Of a stretch of DNA of 45,866 bases, positions 17,742 to 26,700 are shown one piece after another. The stretch is taken from positions 1-45,866 of the forward strand of contig CACWLA010000013.1 in assembly GCA_902761665.1 (NCBI GenBank). Reading direction: 5' to 3'. The position numbers and the translations under genes are program-made. The notes under the pieces were generated by a model. That model saw only the letters and a program-made list of their open reading frames with translations, made no database searches and was not told the DNA's origin. The stretch is from an uncultured Lachnospiraceae bacterium (GTDB taxonomy: Bacteria; Bacillota; Clostridia; Lachnospirales; Lachnospiraceae). Within the stretch, counting starts at the first letter, position 1. Each line of letters starts with the position of its first letter.

Positions 17742-18218
17742 ATGAGACCGGAACCGAACAGAGAAGAGATCCGCGGACGCTTCGGCCACGGCGTCTGCTG
17801 CGCCATGTCGGTATTCGGCGAACTTGCCGAATGGATGGGAATGGATAAGGAAACGGCGCGGAAGATCGCCTCCGGCTTCTGCGGCCACTATGAACGCAAT
17901 AATTTCTGCGGCTGCGTCTCCGGAGCCAAGATGGCGCTCGGGCTGAAATACGGGCCGAGCCGGCTCGGCGACAACGCTAAGGCAGCGCTCCTGAAAGAAA
18001 AGATCAAGGCCTTTGAGCGCGATTTTGCCGCGGAATTCGGCAGCATCCGCTGCCCGGAGATCCTGGGCGGTCTGGATCCTTCCGTGGAAGAGGACCGGCC
18101 GAAGATCATTGAACAGGATCTGTTTCACCGGACCTGTACGGACGCCGTCTGCTTTGCCATAAGGAAAGCCTCGGAAATACTAAACGAGGAGGAACCGCAC
18201 ACCGGGACTGGTGTGTAA
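17742..18218 (+). CDS. C_GCAxxG_C_C family protein
   Basis: A 158-residue cysteine-rich protein. Cysteines sit in HGVCCAMSV near the N-terminus, in GFCGHYERNNFCGCVSGAKMALG in the middle, and in two later helices (SIRCPEILG, CTDAVCFAIRKA). This is the pattern of the C_GCAxxG_C_C family, thought to bind a metal or cofactor; several members lie near redox enzymes. AAAGG lies upstream of the ATG. It is the last gene before the terminator and probably belongs to the transporter operon. Its role is unknown. Confidence 0.85.
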   Translation: MRPEPNREEIRGRFGHGVCCAMSVFGELAEWMGMDKETARKIASGFCGHYERNNFCGCVSGAKMALGLKYGPSRLGDNAKAALLKEKIKAFERDFAAEFGSIRCPEILGGLDPSVEEDRPKIIEQDLFHRTCTDAVCFAIRKASEILNEEEPHTGTGV

Positions 18219-18279
18219 AAAAGCGGATGCCGCCCCTTGCGGAGCTTTCGCAAAACAGGGGCCCAAGCAGCGGGATATC

Positions 18280-18317
18280 AAAAGGGCCCTGCATCACCGG
18301 ATGCAGGACCCTCTTTT
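18280..18317. terminator. Terminator between the C_GCAxxG gene and hydA
   Basis: Arms 18280-18294 and 18301-18317 pair imperfectly around a six-base loop, with A and T tracts at the ends. It lies between two converging genes and can serve both. Confidence 0.8.
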
Positions 18318-18346
18318 CATGTACTTCGGAAATGCGCTTTTGCGCC

Positions 18347-20044
18347 TTAATCCTTGACGTAGCTGACGTGCAGCAGCTCGTGAGCCTTGTGTTCACCCAT
18401 CTCGTTTAAGAGGGCGGTGACCACCGGGTTGCGTTCCGCGCGCTTCACAAGGGAAGCGTCGTCGATCGCGTGCAGGCCTTCGCCGCGTCTGATCTTGACG
18501 GCATTCAGGCCGTCGGGCTGTCCGGCGCCGCCAACGCAGCCGCCGTGGCAGGTCATGACTTCGACCAGGTGGAAGAAGGCATTGCCCTCGTCCATTTCCT
18601 TGAGCAGTTTACGGGCGTTCACGAGGCCGTGGACCACGGCGATCTTCAGTTCCTGATCGCCCAGGTGGACGGTGACTTCCTTGCGGGCTTCGTCGCCGCG
18701 CAGACCGAGCTCAGCGATCTCACGCAGGGCATTCTTGGACTTGTCCGGGACACAGTGGCGGACGACCGCTTCGGCCACGCCGCCGGTCACGCCGTAGATA
18801 TTGGCGGAGCCGGATCCCATGCCGAACGGCAGATCGGGCGCTTCCATGTCCAGTTCTTCCAGACGGATGCCGCTCTCTTTGATCATGTCGACGATTTCGC
18901 GGGTGGTCAGGACCAGGTCGACGTCGGGCCGGCCGTCATGCTTGAATTCCTCACGGGCGGCTTCCATCTTCTTGGCCGTGCAGGGCATGATCGCGATATG
19001 ATAGGTGCGCTTGCCGTCTTCGGCGTCCTTGGCGGCATACTTGTCGCGGAGGATGGCGGCGAACATTTCCATCGGGGACTTGCAGGTGGAAATGTTGTGC
19101 AGATACTTCGGATTTTCCTTCTCCAGATACTTGACCCAGGCAGGGCAGCAGGAAGTGAACATCGGGAACGGGCCGCCGGCCTGAAGGCGTGCCTTGAATT
19201 CCTCCGCCTCGGAGATGGTGGTGAAGTCCGCACCGAAGGTGGTGTCGTAGACCTCGTCCACGCCCATCAGCTTCAGGGCGGTGACCAGGCGGTGCAGCAC
19301 GTTGTCCCCGGCCGGCAGGCCGAAGGCTTCGCCGACCGCAACACGCACGGCGGGAGCGATCTGGACCACGGTCCGCAGCTTCGGGTCGTGGATGGCGCGC
19401 CAGGCGTCGCCGATCTCGTTCTTTACGGTGATGGCGCCGACCGGGCACACAGCCGCACACTGACCGCAGCTGATGCAGTTGGTCTCACTGAGCATGCGTC
19501 CGAAGGGGGGCGCGACCCGCATCTGGGAGCCGCGGTTCACGAAGTCGATGATGTTCATGCCCTGCATCTCTTCGCAGACGCGCACGCAGTCGCCGCAGAG
19601 GATGCACTTGTTCGGGTCGCGCACGACGGCGGGAGAGGAGCTGTCGATCTTAGCGGCTTCGCGGGTATCGGTGAAGCGGACGTGCCGGACGCCGAACTGA
19701 TGCGCCAGGGCCTGCAGATGGCACTTGCCGCTCTTTTCGCAGGTCGTGCAGTTGCAGTTGTGAGAGGCCAGCAGCAGTTCCAGAATGGTGCGGCGGTGCT
19801 TCAGCAGGCGGGCGGAATTGGTCTTGATCACCATCCCGTTGCGGGGCTCCAGCGAGCAGGAGGCGTCGATCTTGCCCCGCTCGTCTTCCACGATGCACAT
19901 GCGGCAGGCACCGTAGGTGGACAGGTCGGAGTGATAGCAGAAGGTAGGCATTTCGATGCCGGCTTTGCGGATGACGGCGAGAACGTTCTTTTCTCCGTCG
20001 AAAGGTACGCGCTGTCCGTCAATGATCATTACACCTTTAGCCAT
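18347..20044 (-). CDS. hydA: [FeFe] hydrogenase catalytic subunit of the bifurcating HydABC complex
   Basis: Makes or oxidises H2 with electrons from ferredoxin and, through HydB, NADH. In order it has a plant-type [2Fe-2S] domain (CYHSDLSTYGACRMC), a His-ligated [4Fe-4S] motif (H-x3-C-x2-C-x5-C at SHNCNCTTCEKSGKC), two ferredoxin clusters (CILCGDCVRVC and CISCGQCAAVCP), and the H-cluster motifs TSCCPAW, MPCTAKKME and MTCHGGCVGGAGQP. The last motif differs from the common MACPGGC-xx-GGGQP, but the cluster cysteines are kept. A C-terminal iron-only hydrogenase small-subunit-like tail follows. I chose the start MAKGVMIIDGQ, which leaves four bases after hydB. The length of 565 residues fits HydA of trimeric enzymes. 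Confidence 0.93.
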   Translation of the reverse strand: MAKGVMIIDGQRVPFDGEKNVLAVIRKAGIEMPTFCYHSDLSTYGACRMCIVEDERGKIDASCSLEPRNGMVIKTNSARLLKHRRTILELLLASHNCNCTTCEKSGKCHLQALAHQFGVRHVRFTDTREAAKIDSSSPAVVRDPNKCILCGDCVRVCEEMQGMNIIDFVNRGSQMRVAPPFGRMLSETNCISCGQCAAVCPVGAITVKNEIGDAWRAIHDPKLRTVVQIAPAVRVAVGEAFGLPAGDNVLHRLVTALKLMGVDEVYDTTFGADFTTISEAEEFKARLQAGGPFPMFTSCCPAWVKYLEKENPKYLHNISTCKSPMEMFAAILRDKYAAKDAEDGKRTYHIAIMPCTAKKMEAAREEFKHDGRPDVDLVLTTREIVDMIKESGIRLEELDMEAPDLPFGMGSGSANIYGVTGGVAEAVVRHCVPDKSKNALREIAELGLRGDEARKEVTVHLGDQELKIAVVHGLVNARKLLKEMDEGNAFFHLVEVMTCHGGCVGGAGQPDGLNAVKIRRGEGLHAIDDASLVKRAERNPVVTALLNEMGEHKAHELLHVSYVKD

Positions 20045-20048
20045 GGCC

Positions 20049-21941
20049 TTAACCCTCCTCTTCAATGGCGTCGATGGCACCGAACGGGCAGGCGCCCCAG
20101 CAGGCGCCGCAGTGGATGCACTTCGTGACGTCAATGGTATGCGGCTGCCTGAGTTCGCCGGAGATGGCTTCCATCGGGCAGTTCCGCTTGCACTTGCCGC
20201 AGCCGCGGCACAGCTTCGGATTGATCTCCAGGTGACGCTTCCGGCCGTTGCAGTGCGGGCAGTGCTTATCGACAACGTGAGCAAGATATTCGTTGCGGAA
20301 ATACTTCAGGGTGCTGAGAACGGGCTTGCAGGCCGTCTGCCCCAGACCGCACAGAGACGCTTCCGTAATGGTGTTCGCCAGGCTTTCCAGCGTATCCAGA
20401 TCTTCCAACTCGCCTTCATTGCGGATGATGCGTTCCAGGATCTCCAGCATGCGCTTGGTGCCTTCCCGGCAGGGAACGCACTTGCCGCAGCTTTCGTTCT
20501 GGGTGAAATTCATGAAGAAGCGGGCCACTTCGACCATGCAGGTATCCTCGTCCATGACGACCATGCCGCCGGAGCCGATGATCGCGCCGACCTTATTCAG
20601 GGAGTCGAAATCAAGGGGCAGGTCCAGATGTTCCTCGGTAAGGCAGCCGCCGGAGGGACCGCCGATCTGCACGGCCTTGAACTTCTTGCCGTCCTTGATG
20701 CCGCCGCCGATGTCGTAGATGACCTGGCGGAGCGTCGTGCCCATGGGGACTTCAACGAGGCCGGTATTGACCACGTTGCCCGTCAGGGCAAAGGTCTTTG
20801 TGCCCGGGGAGTTCTCCGTGCCCACGCTGCGGTACCAGCCGGCGCCGTTCAGCACGATCTGCGGCACGTTGGCGTAGGTCTCGACGTTGTTCAGAACGGT
20901 AGGCTTCGCCCAGAGGCCCTTGTCCACGGTGCGGGGCGGCTTGACACGCGGCATGCCGCGCTTGCCTTCGATGGAAGAGGTCAGCGCGCTGCCTTCGCCG
21001 CAGACGAACGCGCCTGCGCCGCGGTTGATGTGCATGTGGAAGCTGAAGCCGCTGCCCATGATGTTGTCGCCCAGAAGGCCCAGCTCTTCGGCCTTCGCGA
21101 TGGCGATCCGCAGACGCTTCACCGCGAGAGGATATTCCGCGCGAACGTAGATGTAGCCTTCGGTGGCGCCGGTGGCAACGCCCGCGATCAGCATGCCTTC
21201 GATCACGCTGTGGGGATTGCCTTCCATGACGCCTTGGTCCATGAAAGCGCCGGGGTCACCCTCGTCACCGTTGCAGACGACGTACTTGACGTCGGAAACG
21301 TTCCGGCGCACGCTTTCCCACTTGCGGCCGGCCGGGAATCCGCCGCCGCCGCGTCCGCGCAGGCCGGAATCGGAGATCGTCTTGCAGATCTCTTCGCCGT
21401 TCATCTCAAACAGCGCTTTCTCAAAAGCGGAATAGCCGCCGTTCGCAATGTATTCCAGGATCTCTTCGGCGTCGCTCTTGCCGCTGTCCCGCAGAACGAT
21501 GCGGTGCTGCAGCTTGTAGAAGGGGATGTCGTCGCGTCTCTGATAGGCCTGGCCGTCCTTGTGGTACAGCAGGCGGTCGATGACTTCTCCGCCGAGCAGC
21601 GTCTTTTCAATGATCTCTTCACAGTCTTCCGGATGGACGTGGGTATAGAGAATGTCAAGCGGTTCAATGCTGACGAGCGGGCCGATCTCGCAGAAGCCGT
21701 GGCAGCCGCTTTTCTTTAAGTGAACGCTGTTCTCCCCGCCTTCCTCACGCAGGGCGACGCACACGTTCAGGCCGCGGGTTTCACAGGCGGCCTTCAGGGT
21801 ATCGTAGACTTTCATGGAACCGTTGGCAACGCAGCCGGTCCCGGCACAGACAAGAACCTTAAGCTTCTGGGCAGCCAGAAGATCCTTCGACTCCGTCTGC
21901 AGAAGATGGAACTGCGTACGGGTCAGAGCGCATTCAGGCAT
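20049..21941 (-). CDS. hydB: HydB, NADH- and FMN-binding subunit of the bifurcating hydrogenase
   Basis: NuoF-like subunit that binds NADH and FMN and is the likely bifurcation site in HydABC enzymes. Residues about 30-100 form a thioredoxin-like [2Fe-2S] domain (CAGTGC and SGCHGFCEIGP). The FMN/NADH motif GLRGRGGGGFPAGRKW lies near residue 195. The [4Fe-4S] motif ESCGKCVPCREG follows near residue 482. The C-terminus adds two ferredoxin-like clusters (CRGCGKCKRNCP and CIHCGACWGACP) and a further CPHC motif. The 630-residue length is typical of HydB and longer than NuoF. It overlaps hydC by eight bases. Confidence 0.95.
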   Translation of the reverse strand: MPECALTRTQFHLLQTESKDLLAAQKLKVLVCAGTGCVANGSMKVYDTLKAACETRGLNVCVALREEGGENSVHLKKSGCHGFCEIGPLVSIEPLDILYTHVHPEDCEEIIEKTLLGGEVIDRLLYHKDGQAYQRRDDIPFYKLQHRIVLRDSGKSDAEEILEYIANGGYSAFEKALFEMNGEEICKTISDSGLRGRGGGGFPAGRKWESVRRNVSDVKYVVCNGDEGDPGAFMDQGVMEGNPHSVIEGMLIAGVATGATEGYIYVRAEYPLAVKRLRIAIAKAEELGLLGDNIMGSGFSFHMHINRGAGAFVCGEGSALTSSIEGKRGMPRVKPPRTVDKGLWAKPTVLNNVETYANVPQIVLNGAGWYRSVGTENSPGTKTFALTGNVVNTGLVEVPMGTTLRQVIYDIGGGIKDGKKFKAVQIGGPSGGCLTEEHLDLPLDFDSLNKVGAIIGSGGMVVMDEDTCMVEVARFFMNFTQNESCGKCVPCREGTKRMLEILERIIRNEGELEDLDTLESLANTITEASLCGLGQTACKPVLSTLKYFRNEYLAHVVDKHCPHCNGRKRHLEINPKLCRGCGKCKRNCPMEAISGELRQPHTIDVTKCIHCGACWGACPFGAIDAIEEEG

Positions 21942-22428
21942 TTTGCACGGCCTCCTTCCTGCGGATGTCCTCCAGCAGAGCGATCGCCGACTCAGGCGTC
22001 ATCTTTGCATGAACTTCATCGTTGATCGTCATGGCCGGAGCCAGCGAACAGGCGCCCAGACAGGCAACGGTCTCCAGCGTGAAAAGCTGATCGGCGGAAG
22101 TTTTCTGCTTGCCTTCCAGCTGCAGATACTCACGCAGGCCGTCGTAGATCGGCTGGGACTTGCGGACGTGGCAGGCCGTGCCGTTGCACACCTTGACGAT
22201 GTACTTTCCCTTGGCTTCCAGCGAGAAGTTCTCATAGAACGTGGCTACGCTGTAGACCTTGGCAACACCGATGCCGAGTTTTTCCGCGATCTTTTCCAGG
22301 GTCTCACGGCTCAGATACTTGTATTCGGCCTGAATGTCCTGCATGATCGCGATGATGTTTTCACGTTTGCAGCCGTAGGAATCGATGATTTCCTCTACGC
22401 GCTGCAGCATCGCATTGCTTGCATCCAT
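21934..22428 (-). CDS. hydC: HydC, NuoE-like [2Fe-2S] subunit of the bifurcating hydrogenase
   Basis: Small thioredoxin-fold iron-sulfur subunit that passes electrons within the HydABC complex. The ligand cysteines are in VCNGTACHVRKS and in VACLGACSLAP, the usual four-Cys pattern of NuoE/HydC. The preceding helical part (VYSVATFYENF) is also typical. GGAGG lies about ten bases before the chosen ATG (MDASNAMLQR). The length of 164 residues fits. It is first in the order hydC-hydB-hydA. Confidence 0.94.
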   Translation of the reverse strand: MDASNAMLQRVEEIIDSYGCKRENIIAIMQDIQAEYKYLSRETLEKIAEKLGIGVAKVYSVATFYENFSLEAKGKYIVKVCNGTACHVRKSQPIYDGLREYLQLEGKQKTSADQLFTLETVACLGACSLAPAMTINDEVHAKMTPESAIALLEDIRRKEAVQNA

Positions 22429-22542
22429 TGATGCTAATCCTCCCTTGCTGCAAAAAACTGCCGAAAAGCCGCAAAACGCCCCAGCAGAGTGAATAAGCCG
22501 CTCTGCCTGAGGTGCAATATGCAATTTCGGTACTTCGGGGAT

Positions 22543-22571
22543 ATTTTATACGAAATGTCACGATTTGTACA
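22543..22571 (-). promoter_or_regulatory. Possible promoter of hydCBA
   Basis: On the minus strand TGTACA (22571-22566), 17 bases and TAAAAT (22548-22543) form a weak promoter about 115 bases before hydC. The -35 match is four of six. Two direct copies of TTGTGA (22575-22580 and 22582-22587, plus-strand reading) lie just upstream and resemble Rex half-sites. Confidence 0.4.
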
Positions 22572-22638
22572 GAGTTGTGACTTGTGAAACGGCAGAAAAA
22601 ACCTGAAAGACTTTTGATTCTTTTGTGTTCCGCCTTTA

Positions 22639-22857
22639 TCAGTTTTTTTGGAAAAGTCTGCCGATCCTGTCGCTGATGACGTCGAACAGATAGCCGGTTC
22701 CCCAGTCGACGACCATGAGAAGAAACAACGGCCAGAGGATGCTCAGGCCGACCGTATCGGACAGGCCGATCTCCCAGTCCTTCTTTCTGGAATTGATCAG
22801 GAAAAAACAAAGAGCAGCAGCTGCAAAATACAGCAGAAAGATAATGATCGAACGCAT
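22639..22857 (-). CDS. Small membrane protein of unknown function
   Basis: A 72-residue protein with two membrane segments, residues about 3-22 and 33-52, joined by a charged loop (NSRKKDWE), and a basic C-terminus (DRIGRLFQKN). A strong AAGGAGGG box precedes the ATG, which supports real translation. It lies about 210 bases upstream of hydC on the same strand. Its family is not recognised and a link to the hydrogenase is not shown. Confidence 0.7.
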   Translation of the reverse strand: MRSIIIFLLYFAAAALCFFLINSRKKDWEIGLSDTVGLSILWPLFLLMVVDWGTGYLFDVISDRIGRLFQKN

Positions 22858-22965
22858 GGCCGTCCCTCCTTGAAAATACTGATTTGATTGTAGACCCGGA
22901 CGGAAAAATAATCAGCCAAGAAGGCGTTAAGAAAGAAGAGAGCGGCATTAAGAAGCCGCAAAGAA

Positions 22966-22994
22966 AAGAAAAAGCCCGGGTGAAGACCCCGGGC
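22966..22994 (-). terminator. Terminator downstream of the tRNA cluster
   Basis: Arms GCCCGGG and CCCGGGC (22974-22980 and 22988-22994) pair perfectly; on the minus strand they are followed by CTTTTTCTTTTC. It would end transcripts from the minus-strand tRNA genes before the small membrane protein gene. Confidence 0.75.
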
Positions 22995-23053
22995 ATGAAA
23001 AAAGCTGCTGACCCTTTCATTTAAGCAGGAACAGTTAAGGCTTTTATGAAACA

Positions 23054-23086
23054 AAAAAACGGCTTCCTGACGGAGGTCGTTTTTTC
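23054..23086. terminator. A/T-flanked hairpin just after tRNA-Lys
   Basis: Arms about 23054-23066 and 23071-23086 pair with a four-base loop, flanked by seven A and six T. As plus-strand RNA the two odd positions are G-U wobbles; as minus-strand RNA they are A-C mismatches. It may therefore stop antisense transcription better than the tRNA transcript. Confidence 0.5.
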
Positions 23087-23159
23087 TGAGCGATGGGGGA
23101 TTTGAACCCCCGACAACTTGATTAAAAGTCAAGTGCTCTACCGACTGAGCTAATCGCCC
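23087..23159 (-). tRNA. tRNA-Lys (anticodon TTT)
   Basis: The minus strand folds as a complete cloverleaf. The acceptor begins GGGCGAT and ends ATCGCTC plus A. The anticodon loop is CTTTTAA and the T arm contains GGTTCAAATCC. CCA is not encoded. Confidence 0.96.
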
Positions 23160-23200
23160 GTTTTTGTCTTGGGCCAGGCTTCCGCGTTGTCCGAGACCAG

Positions 23201-23272
23201 CTGGGCTAGTTGGATTCGGACCAACGAATGCAGGAGTCAAAGTCCTGTGCCTTACCGCTTGGCTATAGCCCA
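23201..23272 (-). tRNA. tRNA-Gln (anticodon TTG)
   Basis: The minus strand gives acceptor TGGGCTA pairing with TAGCCCA plus G, a D arm with AGCCAAGCGGTAAGGC, and anticodon loop CTTTGAC between CAGGA and TCCTG. Confidence 0.96.
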
Positions 23273-23276
23273 ATAG

Positions 23277-23350
23277 GGTGGGTTGTGGGGCTCGAACCCA
23301 CGACCTTCAGAACCACAATCTGACGCCCTGCCAACTGTGCTAAACCCACC
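23277..23350 (-). tRNA. tRNA-His (anticodon GTG)
   Basis: The minus strand has an eight-pair acceptor (GGTGGGTT with AACCCACC), as expected for His with the extra G at position -1. The anticodon loop TTGTGGT lies between TCAGA and TCTGA. Confidence 0.95.
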
Positions 23351-23377
23351 ATGCGGTCCACGCCGGCGCTGCGGAGA

Positions 23378-23448
23378 AGCGGGTGATGGGAATCGAACCC
23401 ACGTGTCCAGCTTGGAAGGCTGGTGTTCTACCATTGAACTACACCCGC
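23378..23448 (-). tRNA. tRNA-Gly (anticodon TCC)
   Basis: The minus strand has acceptor GCGGGTG with CACCCGC plus T, and anticodon loop CTTCCAA between CCAGC and GCTGG. It is the first gene of the four-tRNA transcript. Confidence 0.96.
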
Positions 23449-23472
23449 GCGTCCTTAAACAGCGCAAGGGAG

Positions 23473-23501
23473 ATTGTACAATAAAAGGTTGGTACTGTCA
23501 A
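23473..23501 (-). promoter_or_regulatory. Promoter of the Gly-His-Gln-Lys tRNA operon
   Basis: On the minus strand TTGACA (23501-23496), exactly 17 bases and TACAAT (23478-23473) lie 25 bases before tRNA-Gly. Confidence 0.88.
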
Positions 23502-23523
23502 CAGATTTTTCCTGAAAAATGTG

Positions 23524-23552
23524 TTGACAAGCCGAAAAGATTATTGTATATT
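23524..23552 (+). promoter_or_regulatory. Promoter of tRNA-Thr
   Basis: TTGACA (23524-23529), 17 bases and TATATT (23547-23552) lie 32 bases before tRNA-Thr. It is back-to-back with the promoter of the other tRNA operon; the -35 boxes are 22 bases apart. Confidence 0.88.
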
Positions 23553-23584
23553 ACACCTTGCGCGGCAAAAGCGCCGCTGAATAA

Positions 23585-23657
<73 letters not shown>

Positions 23658-23668
23658 TTTTGATTGCT

Positions 23669-23695
23669 CCGGGGGATGCTCCCCCGGTGTTTTTT
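23669..23695 (+). terminator. Terminator of tRNA-Thr
   Basis: A perfect eight-base stem (23669-23676 with 23680-23687), a three-base loop and, after TG, six T. Confidence 0.9.
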
Positions 23696-23699
23696 ATCC

Positions 23700-23727
23700 T
23701 TGAATTCCTCTTCGTGCATAGTATAAT
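23700..23727 (+). promoter_or_regulatory. Promoter of the M16-type peptidase gene
   Basis: TTGAAT (23700-23705), a 16-base spacer and a perfect TATAAT (23722-23727) lie 29 bases before the ATG. Confidence 0.75.
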
Positions 23728-23756
23728 GGACTTAATGAATTGTTTGGGAGGGTGTT

Positions 23757-26700
23757 ATGCGTAAGATCATCAGTCTGATACTGACATTCGCATTAGTACT
23801 TTCACTTGCTGCCTGCGGCCAGTCTCCGGTGCCTTCGACAGAAAAGACCACTGTGCCGGAGAGTACGGCGGCGACGCAGCCGGAACCTGCAGAGAGTACG
23901 CAGGAGTCCACCGCGGAAAGCCCGGAGCAGGAAGATGAGATCCCTGAGGATCTTGCTGCCGGCGAACTGCCGGCAGTCGGTGACGTGATCTGCGGCTTTG
24001 AAGTCAAAGAGATCCGTGAGGAACCGATCTTCGGCGCCTCGGTCGTCTATCTCGTGCACCGGAAGACCGGTGCAGGCGTCATGTATATCGCCAATGACGA
24101 CATGAACCGCTATTTTGCCCTGACGTTCGGGACACAGCCGATCGATGATACCGGCCTGCCGCATGTGTTCGAACATGCTTCGTTAAGCGGATCGGAGCGC
24201 TATCCGAGCGCGGATCTGTTCATGAACCTGTCGTATCAGTCCTACAACACGCTGATGAATGCGTACACGATGGACCGGATGACGATGTTCCCGCTCGGCA
24301 GCATGTCAGAGGACCAGCTGCTGGCGCTTGCGGATTATTACATTGATTCCTGCTATCATCCGATGATCATGAAAGATGAGAGCATTTACCGGACCGAAGC
24401 CTGGCGCTACAATCTGACCGATGCAGATGCAAAGCTGACGATAGAGGGCACGGTCTACAGCGAGATGCTCGGCGCGACCACGCTGGAGAGGCAGGCCTAT
24501 CTGAACGCGATGCAGGACGCGCTGCCCGGATCCTTCCTTGGCTGGAGCTACGGCGGCAATCCTGATGCGATCCCGGACATGACCTATGAAAGCCTGAAGG
24601 CTTACCATGATCTGTATTACCATCCTTCGAACTGCCTGGCGCTGCTGTACGGACAGGTGGACAATTATACGGAATTTCTCCGTCTTCTGAATGCGGAATA
24701 TCAGAATTATGAAGCCCGCGAATTCACCGTGGAGGATCCGGCGTACAAACCGCTCGAGAAAAGCACGGAAAAACGCTACGCCTTCCCGGCGGAAAAGAAC
24801 TCCTCCACGCAGGATAAATCCACGATCATCTACTCCTTCGTGCTTCCGAAGGAGGCCTGGGCAGACGGCACGGTGCTTTCCTATCTGACGGGCTTCGTAA
24901 CGGCAGAGGGCACGGAACTGTCAGGAAGGCTGAGAGCACTCTTCCCTTCGGCATCTTTCAGCAGCGGGCTGGAGATCGCCGGGCCGGTGCCGGTCGCGGT
25001 ATTCCAGCTGGATAACGCGAATCCCGATAATGCGGATACGTTCCGGAAGGAGATCGACGCTGCCCTTGCGGATATCGCGAAGAACGGGATGAAGAAGGAG
25101 ATGCTGGACAGCTACGCCTCTTCTTTTGAACTGAGCGAGCTGCTCGTGCGGGAAAACAGCTCCGTCGGTGAAAGCATCATTACTTCCGTAGGCTATGATG
25201 CGCATACCTTCGGCGATGTCTGGTACTATTTCGATTATGAGGAACAGGCAAAGAACCTCATAAAATGGAATGAAGACGGCAGTTATGCCTCTCTCTGCAC
25301 AAAGTATTTCGGCGAAGATGTCGTGACTGTCCTGACCGTGACCTATCCCGAACCCGGTCTCAAGGAAGAGAAGGCTGCGGCGCTTGAAGAAAAACTCGCG
25401 AAGATCAAAGAAGCCATGTCGGCGGAAGAGATCGATGCGCTGGTGAAGGAAAGCAAGAGAGAAGCGCAGGAAGACCCTGCGACTGCGGAAATGGTGAAGG
25501 CACTGACGGTGGTCGACACGGCCTCCCTTCCCGAAGAGGTCCGCATCTACGAGGTAAAGGATGAAACGAATGAACAGGGTGTCCGCTACATTGAAGCGGA
25601 AGCCGGGGTGTCCGGGGTCGGACGTACGGCAGTCAACCTGGACGTTTCCTGCCTGAACGAAGAAGAGCTGCTGTATCTTAAACTCTATAAGGATCTGGTG
25701 GGGTACCTGGATACCGAGAAGCACAGCCGGAGCGAGCTTTCGACCCTCGCCACCCGCTATCTGAGTGACGGCAATATCTATCTTATGCTGCAGCAGATGC
25801 CGGACAAGAGCGTGAATCCGTATCTGCAGTTCACCTGGACGGCGCGCGATGAAGATCTGGAAACCGGCTACGGTCTGATGGAGGAAATGTTCTTCAGTCT
25901 GAAACTGAGCGATACGGAGCGCATAAAAGGCGGCGTGAATGCCCTGCTGACCTCTGCCCGTTCCGAAGTATTCGAAGCACCTTATTCCGAAGTGATCCGC
26001 CGCTCCCTGACCGGGGCGTCCCAGGTGTATGCGTATTCAACTTACCTTGGCGGCGTTTCCTACTATGAATTCCTGACAGGGGTGGCTGAGCAGCTGGAAA
26101 GCGATCCGAAGGTGCTCACTGACAGACTCGCGGCGGTGCGGGACAAGGCGGCTTCGCGTGACGGCGCCGTGATCGAATTTGCCGGAAGCACGGAGAGCGC
26201 GGCGCTGAACCGGAAACTGGCAGATGCCTGGATGACAAGGCTGTCAGGCGAAGCCCGGGAAAAAGCGGCGTGCAGCATTCCGGTTTATGAACGGAATGAA
26301 GCGATCGTGACGGACAGCAGCGTGTATTACAACGGGATCTCAGCTTCGTATGAAGATCTGGGGATAGAGAAGGACGACGAATCGTTTGAAACGACCGTGA
26401 AGCTGATGGCGGCGGAAGTGCTGTCGCAGATCGTTACGGATAAGTATCTGATCCCGCAGCTGCGTGACGGCAAAGGCGTATACAGCATCATTCACAATGC
26501 ATCCGATGCCGGCATTTACCTCTGCACCTACCGAGATCCGAACGTGAAGGAAACGTTTGCGATCTATGAGAGCCTGCCGGAACAGATCAGAAAACTGGAA
26601 CTGACGCAGGAAGACCTGGACGGTTACATCCTGTCGGAATACTCCTTGCTGGCGGAACCTGCCGGTGAACTGACAGGCGCGATGAATGCTGCGGCCTACG

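Noticed and set aside
18470-20128. 552-codon plus-strand open frame opposite hydA, and a similar one opposite hydB
   Set aside because: The hydrogenase motifs on the minus strand are unmistakable. The plus-strand translation is low-complexity and has no family.
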